Assembly: GCA_028095005.1 (NCBI GenBank)
Contig: CM051460.1
Coordinates: 19,081,501 to 19,145,500 of the forward strand
Direction of reading: 5' to 3'
Length of the DNA: 64,000 bases
Source of the DNA: Rhynchospora pubera
Lineage: Eukaryota; Streptophyta; Magnoliopsida; Poales; Cyperaceae
This document shows, piece after piece, positions 31,213-39,870 of the stretch; within the stretch, counting starts at the first letter, position 1, and every line of letters begins with the position of its first letter. Under the pieces are notes generated by a model. It searched no databases. It saw nothing but the letters and a program-made list of their open reading frames with translations, and had not been told where the DNA came from. The position numbers and the translations under genes are program-made.

Positions 31213-32967
31213 TGTTGGAGTTATGTCCTAGAAGTCAATAATTTAATGACTTAAATATTAGTTTATGTTATGGATGATATTTTATCATCTGTTCCTAGGT
31301 TTATTATTGACAGATTATTCAGGTTGAGGATCTGAATTATAGATCTCTGTGGATCATTCTTTAGAATGACAATAATAAATCTAAACGGTCCATAATCTTG
31401 ATAATTAACAAGGAACATTAATTATCATATAAGATTAGTATGCAAGTTAAGTGATGATTAAGTTCTACAAATCATAGGTAAAGAGTTACCAACTTAATTG
31501 CATATGTGTATGTTATGGAACATAGTACATGACTTGATCCAATGAAATAAACATATGGATTGTGTTATGTGTCATTGTTTATTTCGTTATGATTTTGGTT
31601 CTAAGTTTGAGATGATTATCTTTTCCACATGAGGATAGGTTCTATAAATCTCGTCTACCGCTGATTCCCGTTAAGGGCTGCTATACGGACTTGATTTACG
31701 TTCTCTTGAATTGTGCGGGGAAAAGCTAATCATCAAGAAAACCGTATGTCCCTCATTAATTCACTTAGTGAGTGACGATATCTGTTTGGGCCTCTTGATG
31801 AAGTTGGATCGTATGCGCGCAACTAAACGATCAACTCTAGATCAAGAAACGTATAATCTACAAGAATGACACATTCCTATCTTGGATTATACGATGATAT
31901 CGTGAGACATAAGAATCAAAATAGAGAAATACTTTTATTCTCTTATGCAGGATTGAAATATTGTAGCAGTACACTATTTATGCGAATTGGGAATCATAAC
32001 GTGTTGCTAGATACCGCTTATGATTATTGGAATTAAATAACGATTTAATTTCATGTCCAACGTAGCATAAATCCTCAAAGGGTCACACATAATAAGGTGT
32101 TTAACCATACGTGCATTATTTATTTATTTGCAACAGTGAGTATTGCAAAATATGATAAGTTGATTAATTAATTAAATAACTTTATGGACCGTTATAATTA
32201 ATTAAATCAAATGGATCATATAGAAATAAATTAATGCATTGTCTAATCTCTAAATAATTATTATTAAGTTAATAATTATTTATAAACAACACACTTAATT
32301 TAATTAAGTTAATTGGACTTTAATTTATTGGTAAATTAAATGTCCAATTTAAGTAGCAATTGAATGAGCCTTTAATTAATTGAATTGAGGCATTAAATAG
32401 AAGAGCTAGTGGCCCAACATAGCCCATTAGAAGGCCGGCCCTATTAGAGTGGTAGGTGGGGTGGCGCACTTGTAATTAGTGTGAACTTTGTGCTAGGGTT
32501 TGGATGCTATATAAGGACCTATATGGAGGCTCCTTAGGATGGTTCTCTTCCTCCCTCTCTCCACCTAGCCGCCACCTCCCCTATGGTGCGCCGCCCCCCT
32601 CTTCTCTCTTCCATTCTATTGCTCATGTGTTGAGCTCTTTTCCTTCCACAAATTAATTAGTGAATTGATTGAAGAAAGGAAAAGCTATGGGATTAGACTT
32701 GTTATTCTCATCGCTAGCACGATTCGAGAATAACTTGGTTAATACCTTAGTGGACTCAAGACCAACATGGAGGAGGCGAAGGAGAGCACCCCATCGATAT
32801 CAATGCCTAGATCGAGCCATCCAATTACGATATTGGATGAGGTATTGATTTTTCCACCTATCTCTTGTGTCGAATGGATTTGTACTAGATCCTCTTGTTG
32901 CTTGTGTTTTAATTGGATTAATTAAGGGTAATTAGTCACAAAATTAAAATTGAGCGGTTTTCTAACA
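31213..32967 (+). mobile_element. Solo LTR of a related Angela/BARE-like Copia family
   Basis: 1755 bp, starting TGTTGGAGTTATGTCCTAGA and ending TTTTCTAACA, with a perfect 5-bp duplication TTAAA (31208-31212 and 32968-32972). It aligns over its length with the nearby Copia LTRs but is clearly diverged. It has no internal region, so it arose by LTR-LTR recombination. A TATATAAGG-type box near 32511 keeps the promoter layout. Confidence 0.9.
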
Positions 32968-33045
32968 TTAAAAGGTTTTACCCTTTTATAAAACGCGTTA
33001 AAAGGCTTTGTACCCGTTTTAAGAACGGGTTCAAGCCCTACTTTC
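32968..33045. repeat. Minisatellite, right part
   Basis: Two more units of the array split by the solo LTR. Confidence 0.65.
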
Positions 33046-34409
33046 TTGTCTTTTTCTTTCATCATATCAAAATATAAACCGAACCCAAGCGCAAATCTCA
33101 TCTCACATCTCTCATTCTCACCTCTGAATGTCATTCTCATCTCTCATTCTCACCTCTCTCATTCTCACCTCTTAATGTTAATTAGTGCGAAATTATAATA
33201 AGAGATTTTCCGGTGGAATCTGTTATTATGTACGAAGGTCGGCCCAGATGGACAGCTCGTTAACTTCATCATCATCTGAGATAGACCAACACTCTGCTGC
33301 CTACGATCATGGGTAATGGGCGGTAGAGTTCTGCCGACCCAATTAGGGAAGAACTCGACGACTGTCGAAGGCTCTCGCAGAATTGAGAAACTGTCCATGA
33401 GTCTCCGCAAATCCTTGTTTTCATATTAATGAGAGTTATTGTAATGGAAATTGTTATTAATTTAAATCGTTGTTTTCATATTAATGAGAGTTATTGTAAT
33501 GAAAATTATTATTATTTTTTATATTAATGGGTTCTGAATATTGTAATGGAAATTTTTATTAATTTTTATATTAATGAGTTATGAATATTATAACAATATT
33601 AATTTTCAACAAGACAATGAAAGATAAATTGTAAATAAAATTTCAATGCATTAAGATTGGCTATCTATTACAACAAGTGGAAACAAAAAATGTAAATTCA
33701 AATACATTACAACAAGTACAAAAAAGTCGGGCCGCTCAGAATAAACTGTTCTCTCCAACTAAAAACAGATTTCACGAGAAAAAAGTCGGGCCGCTCAGTA
33801 CAAAAAAGTCGGACCCCATTTTGTGGCATCTGTCCTCTACACATAATAACAGATTTCACGAGAAAATTGCTGGAATATTAACATTTTCTATCGTTCACTT
33901 TTTGTGTTTTCTAAAGTTGTTGGATAAAGGCTACGTGTCTTTTGTTTGTGATTTTGTGGTACGAAATAGGAGAACGAATTTAGAGATATATATAGGCAAT
34001 TATTTACCCGTTTATAAAACGCGCTAGAATAGGGGTCTGCCAAAATTTACTCTGTTTGACGCTGCTCAAACACAGTATCACGCTGCTCAAAAAGTGGACT
34101 CCACCTTCGTACGCGTTTATAAAACGCATTGGAAGCCTTGGAACGCGTTTTATAAACGCGTACGAAGGTGCAGTCCACATAAAACAGTAAAACAGACTGA
34201 CAGACTGCGAAAGTATTGAATTCCATTAACTTAGCCCTTCTTACGCGTTTATAAAATGCGCTCCAACCCTTCTTATGCGTTTTATAAACGGGTAATAAGG
34301 GTTGAGTTTATTTATAGTCGTCCTCCTCCGCAAATTCACGTCGAAAATTCAGAAATCAAAAAAAAAAATTTAGAGAAGTTACGCAGAGAAGAGAAACCGA
34401 GAAAACATA
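33046..34409. other. MULE A interior, right side, noncoding
   Basis: It contains CTCATTCTCACCTCT repeats (33105-33175), a 54-bp spaced direct repeat (TTGTTTTCATATTAATGAGA at 33417 and 33471), three versions of an AACAGATTYCAC word, and a strong hairpin at 34094-34178. A stretch near 33455-34010 and the hairpin region are shared with MULE B. On the minus strand CCTATATATATCTC near 33987-34000 resembles the TATA box of the small minus ORF in MULE B. Confidence 0.5.
34094..34178. repeat. Long hairpin, MULE A copy
   Basis: The 34-base arms 34094-34127 and 34145-34178 pair with one mismatch around a 17-base loop. Each arm holds CTTCGTACGCGTTTATAAAA or its complement. The matching hairpin in MULE B is at 56544-56627. 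Confidence 0.85.
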
Positions 34410-34673
34410 ATGTCAACTAAACCACGTCATGTTTGTACCGGTGTGCTTCTCCAAGGAGATGGACGAATAAGTAAACGAGATATTCTTCGGCACGTCTACT
34501 TGCACTATCCTTCCGACAAATTTTACGTGAAGGTTTTTCAACGCGACATTTTTGAAGTGAGATGGCTGAAATATTGGACTGATGTAGTTAAGAGGGATGG
34601 AGGATACCATGTCCGACGTGGAGATGGAATCGTATGGTTGCGTTTGCAACAGGCATGTCCTCCTGGATTTTAA
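34410..34673 (+). CDS. Hypothetical 87-residue protein inside MULE A
   Basis: The ATG at 34410 opens a frame of 87 codons, basic and rich in aromatic residues (DILRHVYLHYP, FEVRWLKYWTDVVKRDGGYH, GIVWLRLQQACPPGF). I recognise no family. A TTTATTTATAG box about 100 bases upstream and an A-rich leader give it the look of a small gene. It could be a second MULE gene or a captured host fragment. MULE B lacks it. No membrane segment or signal peptide. Real expression is uncertain. Confidence 0.35.
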   Translation: MSTKPRHVCTGVLLQGDGRISKRDILRHVYLHYPSDKFYVKVFQRDIFEVRWLKYWTDVVKRDGGYHVRRGDGIVWLRLQQACPPGF

Positions 34674-35650
34674 AATCATCCGTTAAATGGAAATGACATA
34701 TATAATTTGGACTGATTATTAGGTTTTCTATAATTAGATGTTTTTATTATTGTGTGTTTTATTATTATCTGTTTTCTTTTATGTTTTAGTATATGTATTA
34801 ATTCGTGTAGTATATGTGTTGTAAGTTTTATTATCTAATTTATTTTAGTTTTTGTTTTATCCATTTTTGTTTTTTTTATGAAATTCGAAATATTAATATT
34901 AAGAGACTTAATATTTATTTAAATTATATTACACATTACAACTCAATGAACATTATAATAAAAAACACAATACAAATTAAAAATTACAATTTATTAAAAT
35001 TTTGAACCACACAATACAAAACAAAAAAAATTACAAAATACATGATATTAAAATTTTGAACCACATAAAAAAAAATTGTAGAAGATCCATTGCTAAGGGT
35101 GGGTCGAGATAACAGCACCGCAACTAATAGATAAGAATCGGGCGACTGATTGTCATATTGACTCCCTCTTTTTCTGAGACTTGGATGAAGATGACTGCAT
35201 GTATGCAGATTCTCATCCAAGGATGTCGGCTGCGGTGTTATGGCTCGTAGACCCAGCCCAACAAACCGCCCTCTACACGTAATAACAGATTCCACGGGAA
35301 AGTTTTTATTTTAAAGTTGGTGGAATATTAATAGCCATAAGGATTGTGTGCAACTCTGTATCAGTGAATAAGTGTGCCGCATACAACCCTTATGGCTATT
35401 AGTTTCGCACCAACTAATATTATTTTGCATTCCACCATCTAACTCTTCTTTTTCTCTCATTTTTCTCTTTTTTTCTGATCTTTTTCCTTTTTTTTTGGTT
35501 TTGGACGACAGAAGGTGGGGGTATTTATAGAAAAATTAGATCTTCTTGAACGCGTTTTATAAAAGAGTAAGAAGGCTTCTTACCCGTTTTATAAACGCGT
35601 AAAATCAGAAAAATAACGCGTAAAGTCGGAAACTTTCGCCGCAATCACTG
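34674..35650. other. MULE A interior between the small ORF and the right TIR
   Basis: AT-rich. A minus-strand open frame (35295-34984, about 100 codons) has no domain I know and may be chance. A precursor-like foldback lies at 35315-35415, and ACGCGTTTTATAAA words return from 35550. Confidence 0.4.
35315..35415. repeat. Foldback resembling a small-RNA precursor
   Basis: The arms 35330-35351 and 35379-35400 pair over 22 positions with 20 Watson-Crick pairs, one G-U and one mismatch. After a symmetric 7-base internal loop, 35315-35322 (AGTTGGTG) pairs with 35408-35415 (CACCAACT). The terminal loop is 27 bases. Confidence 0.6.
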
Positions 35651-35836
35651 CAGCCTTCTAGCGCGTTTTATAAACGCGTTTTAAGGCTTGTAACGCGTTT
35701 ATAAAACGCGTTCGAGAGGAGAGAGAGAGGCGCGGTTTATAAACGCGTTGGAACTTTCTTCTTATTAAAAAAAAATTTAAATAATTATTTTTATTAAATT
35801 TTTTTGTGTCTAAATTTTTATATTAAATAATTTCGG
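35651..35836. repeat. MULE A right terminal inverted repeat
   Basis: Inverted copy of 17810-17993, ending AAATAATTTCGG, followed by the TTCTTTGGA duplication at 35837-35845. Confidence 0.88.
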
Positions 35837-35845
35837 TTCTTTGGA

Positions 35846-36247
35846 GGCTGGGTGAAATCATTGTTGTGGAAACATGCATATTAATGGCTATAGTGTGTTA
35901 TTGTCAGCATTTTTTTCTTCTCCGATGCACGGTTTCAGACTTTCAGTATTTTCTTGAGAGAGAGTGCGTAAGTTACTATTCTTTTTATCTGATATCCAGT
36001 TTCCAGTGTTCCTGATATTATATCACGAAAAGTAATAAATATAAAACATTGATTTTCGTTAATATGTTAGAATTTAATGACTTCGTAGTTTCAAGAGGTA
36101 CAAGAGGTTGAGGTAACCAGTGTGCATGCTTACCTCCCTAGGCGTTAACCAGTGTGCAGCTTGTTGGGTTGGTTAATTTTATCACAGGTTCCAAAACTAG
36201 TAATACACAGAAAAGCTTCTTGGCAATCCTGGCGTTTGTAATTTGGA
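35846..36247. other. Intergenic stretch, nothing recognised
   Basis: No coding region or repeat seen. Confidence 0.4.
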
Positions 36248-36787
36248 GAGAGTAGGTTTAAATAGCGGATAGTAGATTGGTAGCGGACAACTTCATGTTA
36301 TATATAGCAGATAGCGGGTAGCGGTTATTTAGCGGCCACTATATATGAAATCATAACGGACATGTACAAATGTACTTATTTATTATATCATATACATATT
36401 TTTAATTACAAATTAAATATCATATTAAATTATATGCATGTTATAATAGTTAAATTTAACACATAAACTTTACAATCCATTATTGCAATAGACAAATCTC
36501 ATTTTACTTAATATTGGATCAAGTCAGTTAGAGTTTATATGACAAAGATGTTCGTAATATTGATTGTATACTAGCACGTAATAAATTGTGTCGCTATATT
36601 TCTCTAAAATATCATTATAATGCAACTATATTTTGTAATATTAATTATTATATACGTACCAATGAACACCGTTATAGCGACATTTTTAGTTTCGCAACAT
36701 AGTGGTCTACCAAGTCGTACTGTTATAGCGGCGCTATTACAATTCATAGCGGCTTGCAATAGCGCCACTATTTAAATCATTACTCTC
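36248..36787. mobile_element. MITE with AGCGGC-rich inverted ends
   Basis: The left end GAGAGTAGGTTTAAATAGCGG and the right end in reverse complement GAGAGTAATGATTTAAATAG match. Both sides continue with AGCGGATAG or AGCGCCGC words. About 540 bp, noncoding. Superfamily not determined. Confidence 0.55.
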
Positions 36788-36835
36788 GTATGGTCAGGGG
36801 AGCTCATTTCTACGCCCTGAAGATTTAGTATCACA

Positions 36836-36928
36836 AGCTGTTTCTAAATGCAAAATACTAAACCCTTGAGGATTAATCACCTTTTCTTTCTTGTTAGAAA
36901 CAGCTGTTTCTAAATGCAAAATACTAAA
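36836..36928. repeat. 28-bp direct repeat
   Basis: AGCTGTTTCTAAATGCAAAA-TACTAAAC occurs at 36836-36863 and 36901-36928. The flanking phrases AGCTCATTTYTACGCCCT are also duplicated on the outer sides. Confidence 0.8.
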
Positions 36929-36947
36929 CAGCTCATTTTTACGCCCT

Positions 36948-37366
36948 AAATATATTTTGGGAATGGCTAGTGTGAAATATATAGGACACATACTCTTGTT
37001 CAACGCGACAAAATTTTAATTTTTAAGATTGGAATGGCCGATCTAAACTGCTCAAATTGTTCTATGTTATAAAATCTTTATGGAGACCAAATTTTATTTT
37101 CAAATTTTTTTACTAATTTTTTAGAATTTTTTAATATGCTCAATCTAAAAAGTTCTGAACCCTTCAATTTAGAAAATTTGAAAAAAAAAATAGTTAGAAA
37201 ATATGAAAAAATATAAAATTTTATTATCAAGAATATTTTAATATAAAGATCATATGAGTGGTTTGGATCGACCGTTTAAAATTTTAATGTGCAACGTTTG
37301 GATCGTGTTTGACGTCCTATATGTTTGATTCTAGCATTACTCATATATTTTTCCCAAAATATATAT
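36948..37366. mobile_element. Palindromic MITE with TAATGCTAG ends
   Basis: The inverted ends include GAATGGCTAG (left) and, in reverse complement from the right, GTAATGCTAGAATCA. The arms continue with GTTTGGATCG/CGATCTAAAC and the shared AT-rich core also seen near 11090-11260. Relatives are at 48286-48585. Confidence 0.55.
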
Positions 37367-37613
37367 ATAAGCAAGGCAAAATCATATATCAATCACTTAC
37401 ACTATATATATGGAATATTACAAAATATTCAATAAACAAAATAAATACAATGCGCTTGCCAAAAACTATATATATAGCCAAGCAAAACTTATACAGTAAT
37501 ATCATTTACAAGGTAAAAAAAAAGAATATACAAGGAAATTAAAGACAATTTTGTCTAATTTGATCTCCGTAAGAATGGGTAAAAGAGAAAGGTCAAAGGT
37601 GCAGCCCAGCGAA

Positions 37614-39248
37614 CTAATCCAACAACTGTAAATCTTCTCTTACATCAATAACCAAGCTTGATTTCTCATCGTCATCCATTGCAACGGTTGTTTGCACCTT
37701 ATTTTTTTGCTTAATCATCTCCAATAATTCACCATCAGCGCCATCTACCTCATTATGACTGGTACCCGTGAGTTTCAAAGCACGCTCAGCTTGTAGTTTC
37801 CAATTTGTAGATTTAATAACTACAAGCATGAGCACAACACATGTCCCTTGTGCAGAGAGCAGCCCGAGCCAGAGTCCCTTAAAATCCAACCCAAAACAGA
37901 AAGCCAGGCCGACTGCTACTGGCATTCCAACCACATAGAAAGAACCAAGGTTTACATTTGCTCCTATTTTCGGTCGAGCACTTCCTCGCAAAACACCGCA
38001 ACCAGTTGTTTGGGGGCAGTTGCCCAACTCACACATTCCCAAAATTGGAAGCACCGTTGCTGTGAGTTTAAGGATGTCTGCATCACTGGTGAACATTTTT
38101 GCCCATGAATGTCGCACTGACACGGCAAAGCAACATGCGATGGAGCCAAGGATAAAGCTTAGTATTATGCCTACAGTTGCAGCCCTCTTAGCATAGCTGG
38201 GACGGTTTGCACCGAGCTCATTGCCGACTCGGGTTGAAACACCGAAGCTGAGGGATGAAGGAAATATGTAGATGAGAGAGGTGGTCTGGATAAGGATACC
38301 CATTGATGCAACGGTGGCTTGAGGGTTTGACAGTAATCCACAAAGAATGATCATTATCTCATACCACCACCATTCAAGACAGACACTTATGGCACTCGGA
38401 ACGGATAAAGCAAGGAGTGATCCCCATTCCCTTAAGCATTCCTTTGTGATCTCAAAGCCGCCAGTAAGTTTGTGCACCCCTGAGAAGTATGTATATGCCA
38501 GGAGAAATATGACAAGGTTAAGATTTGCGCAGACTGACGCCAATGCAACACCCTTTATTCCAAGGTGGAGAACCGCGACAAGTAGGTAGTTTATGGGGAA
38601 GTGGAGGAAAATTGCAAGCATAGCGCAAAATGTCAATGGAAAATTTATGGACTGAGTGCGGAGGTAAATTCGAAGCGGATGGATGAAAGATTGGAGGAGG
38701 AGGTCGGGAAGGGAGTATAAAATGAAAATATGAGCAGCAGAAGCAATATCCTCTTCCTGACCACACAGAATCAGGATTGGTTTCATGTAGGTCCAGAGTA
38801 ATGCAACCGGGATGGAAACACATAATAGGAGAAGTACGGTCCTCTGAAGAGTCAAACCGAGGATCCCGTGGCGGCGTGCCCCAAATGCCTGGCCACATAT
38901 TGGTTCCATTCCCATGGCTAGACCACTGAGAACCGAATAGCCCGTGATGTTTGCAAAGCCAATAGCAAGAGACCCACCCGCTAGAGCAAGACCCCCGAGT
39001 TGGCCGAGAAACAGCATGGAGATCATGGAACGGAGGTACATGATTAAACCGGTTAGGATCATTGGTACAGATAAGCCGAGAATCGACCCGGCCTCATCTA
39101 AATACTGAAAAAGCGTGTCCTTTTCTCTTTGTTGTACCAACGGGACTGTGTCCGGTGCAGTAATTATAATGATTCGCTCATGAGAGACGTGTTGGTTGCT
39201 GGATTGTATGTGTAATTTTTCATTATTTGAGGTGGATTTGCAACTCAT
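37614..39248 (-). CDS. MATE efflux carrier (DTX48-52 type), intronless
   Basis: The 544-residue product is a complete multidrug and toxic compound extrusion transporter, which moves organic solutes out of the cytosol in exchange for protons or similar ions. It has a hydrophilic N-terminus (1-52), about twelve membrane segments in two MatE repeats (about 55-250 and 275-480), and a charged C-terminal tail (485-544). Family signatures are GMEPICGQAFGA (113-124), VGNELGANRP (341-350) and GCGVLRGSARPKIGANVN (416-433). The set matches the plant DTX48-52 subgroup, whose Arabidopsis members are intronless, sit in late-endosome, Golgi or vacuolar membranes, and affect organ growth, senescence and iron or hormone responses. 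The substrate cannot be read from the sequence. The ATG at 39248 gives the usual N-terminal length, and a TATA box lies about 225 bases upstream. No damage is seen. Confidence 0.93.
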   Translation of the reverse strand: MSCKSTSNNEKLHIQSSNQHVSHERIIIITAPDTVPLVQQREKDTLFQYLDEAGSILGLSVPMILTGLIMYLRSMISMLFLGQLGGLALAGGSLAIGFANITGYSVLSGLAMGMEPICGQAFGARRHGILGLTLQRTVLLLLCVSIPVALLWTYMKPILILCGQEEDIASAAHIFILYSLPDLLLQSFIHPLRIYLRTQSINFPLTFCAMLAIFLHFPINYLLVAVLHLGIKGVALASVCANLNLVIFLLAYTYFSGVHKLTGGFEITKECLREWGSLLALSVPSAISVCLEWWWYEIMIILCGLLSNPQATVASMGILIQTTSLIYIFPSSLSFGVSTRVGNELGANRPSYAKRAATVGIILSFILGSIACCFAVSVRHSWAKMFTSDADILKLTATVLPILGMCELGNCPQTTGCGVLRGSARPKIGANVNLGSFYVVGMPVAVGLAFCFGLDFKGLWLGLLSAQGTCVVLMLVVIKSTNWKLQAERALKLTGTSHNEVDGADGELLEMIKQKNKVQTTVAMDDDEKSSLVIDVREDLQLLD

Positions 39249-39471
39249 GGCTATGAGGCCTGTTTTTCAGATCAGGATTTGTCAGTGGGATATGCAGAAA
39301 GCGACGGAGCAATCAGACAGTAAAACAAAATAATGTCGTTGTTTGGTTTTAGTTAGATTGTAACTGCGGCTACCTTTTGTGGAAGTTAAGTGAGAGGGAC
39401 GGGGGAAGGATTTTGCTTTGAAATCGTTGTTAAGACGGACGGGGATGGGGAATAAACACAAGATCAACCTC

Positions 39472-39482
39472 CTTATATAGGC
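39472..39482 (-). promoter_or_regulatory. TATA box of the MATE gene
   Basis: On the minus strand GCCTATATAAGG stands about 225 bases before the ATG, followed by a leader with no long open frame. Upstream, at about 39498, a MITE begins, so the compact promoter may be bounded by it. Confidence 0.55.
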
Positions 39483-39497
39483 AAAAGAATATTAAAA

Positions 39498-39869
39498 AAT
39501 TTAGGGAGCGTTTGGGTCGATCTAAAATCATATGATTCGTTATCTGAAAAATATTTCAAACGTTTAAGGATGATTTTTTTTTGAGATATAAAGTATATTT
39601 TAATTGGTTCAATATTCATAATAAATTTTTATTTTAGGGTGTTTGGTCTATCTTTCTAATCCAGATTAAAAAGTAGTTCCAATAATATTTTAAACCGCAT
39701 TAAAAAGATGATCTAAACACGTTAAGAATAAAAATTTATTTCGAATGTTAGACTATTTAAATATAACATTTTAGATTAAAAAACTTATTCTTGATTGTTT
39801 AAGAATAATATTTTTACTTCTAATAACTAATCTTAATTTTGTTCTTATACGATCCAAGTACACCCTTAG
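39498..39869. mobile_element. Palindromic MITE in the MATE promoter region, possibly nested
   Basis: The ends TTAGGGAGCGTTTGGGTCGA and, in reverse complement, TAAGGGTGTACTTGGATCGT look like PIF/Harbinger or hAT MITE ends. Inside, TTAGGGTGTTTGGTCTATCT (39634) faces ATCTAAACACGTTAA (39710-39724), suggesting a second, smaller foldback with TTA borders. Confidence 0.5.
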
Positions 39870-39870
39870 T

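Larger units (their letters stand above)
17810..35836. mobile_element. MULE A: 18-kb Mutator-like element carrying nested retroelements
   Basis: The TIRs of about 185 bp (17810-17993 and 35651-35836) begin CCGAAATTATTTAATATAAA in both orientations, and a perfect 9-bp duplication TTCTTTGGA flanks them. Both facts identify a Mutator-like DNA transposon. The left interior holds a decayed MuDR-type transposase (18274-20116, plus). Repeated ACGCGTTTATAAA palindromes fill the subterminal regions. The element has grown by insertion of a Copia element (20117-31093) and a solo LTR (31213-32967). Without them it would be about 5.3 kb. A deleted relative (MULE B) is at 55206-56706. Confidence 0.9.

Noticed and set aside
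34984..35295. Minus-strand frame of about 100 codons in MULE A
   Set aside because: It has no recognised domain and an AT-rich tail, and it borders the foldback. I mention it only within the interval description.
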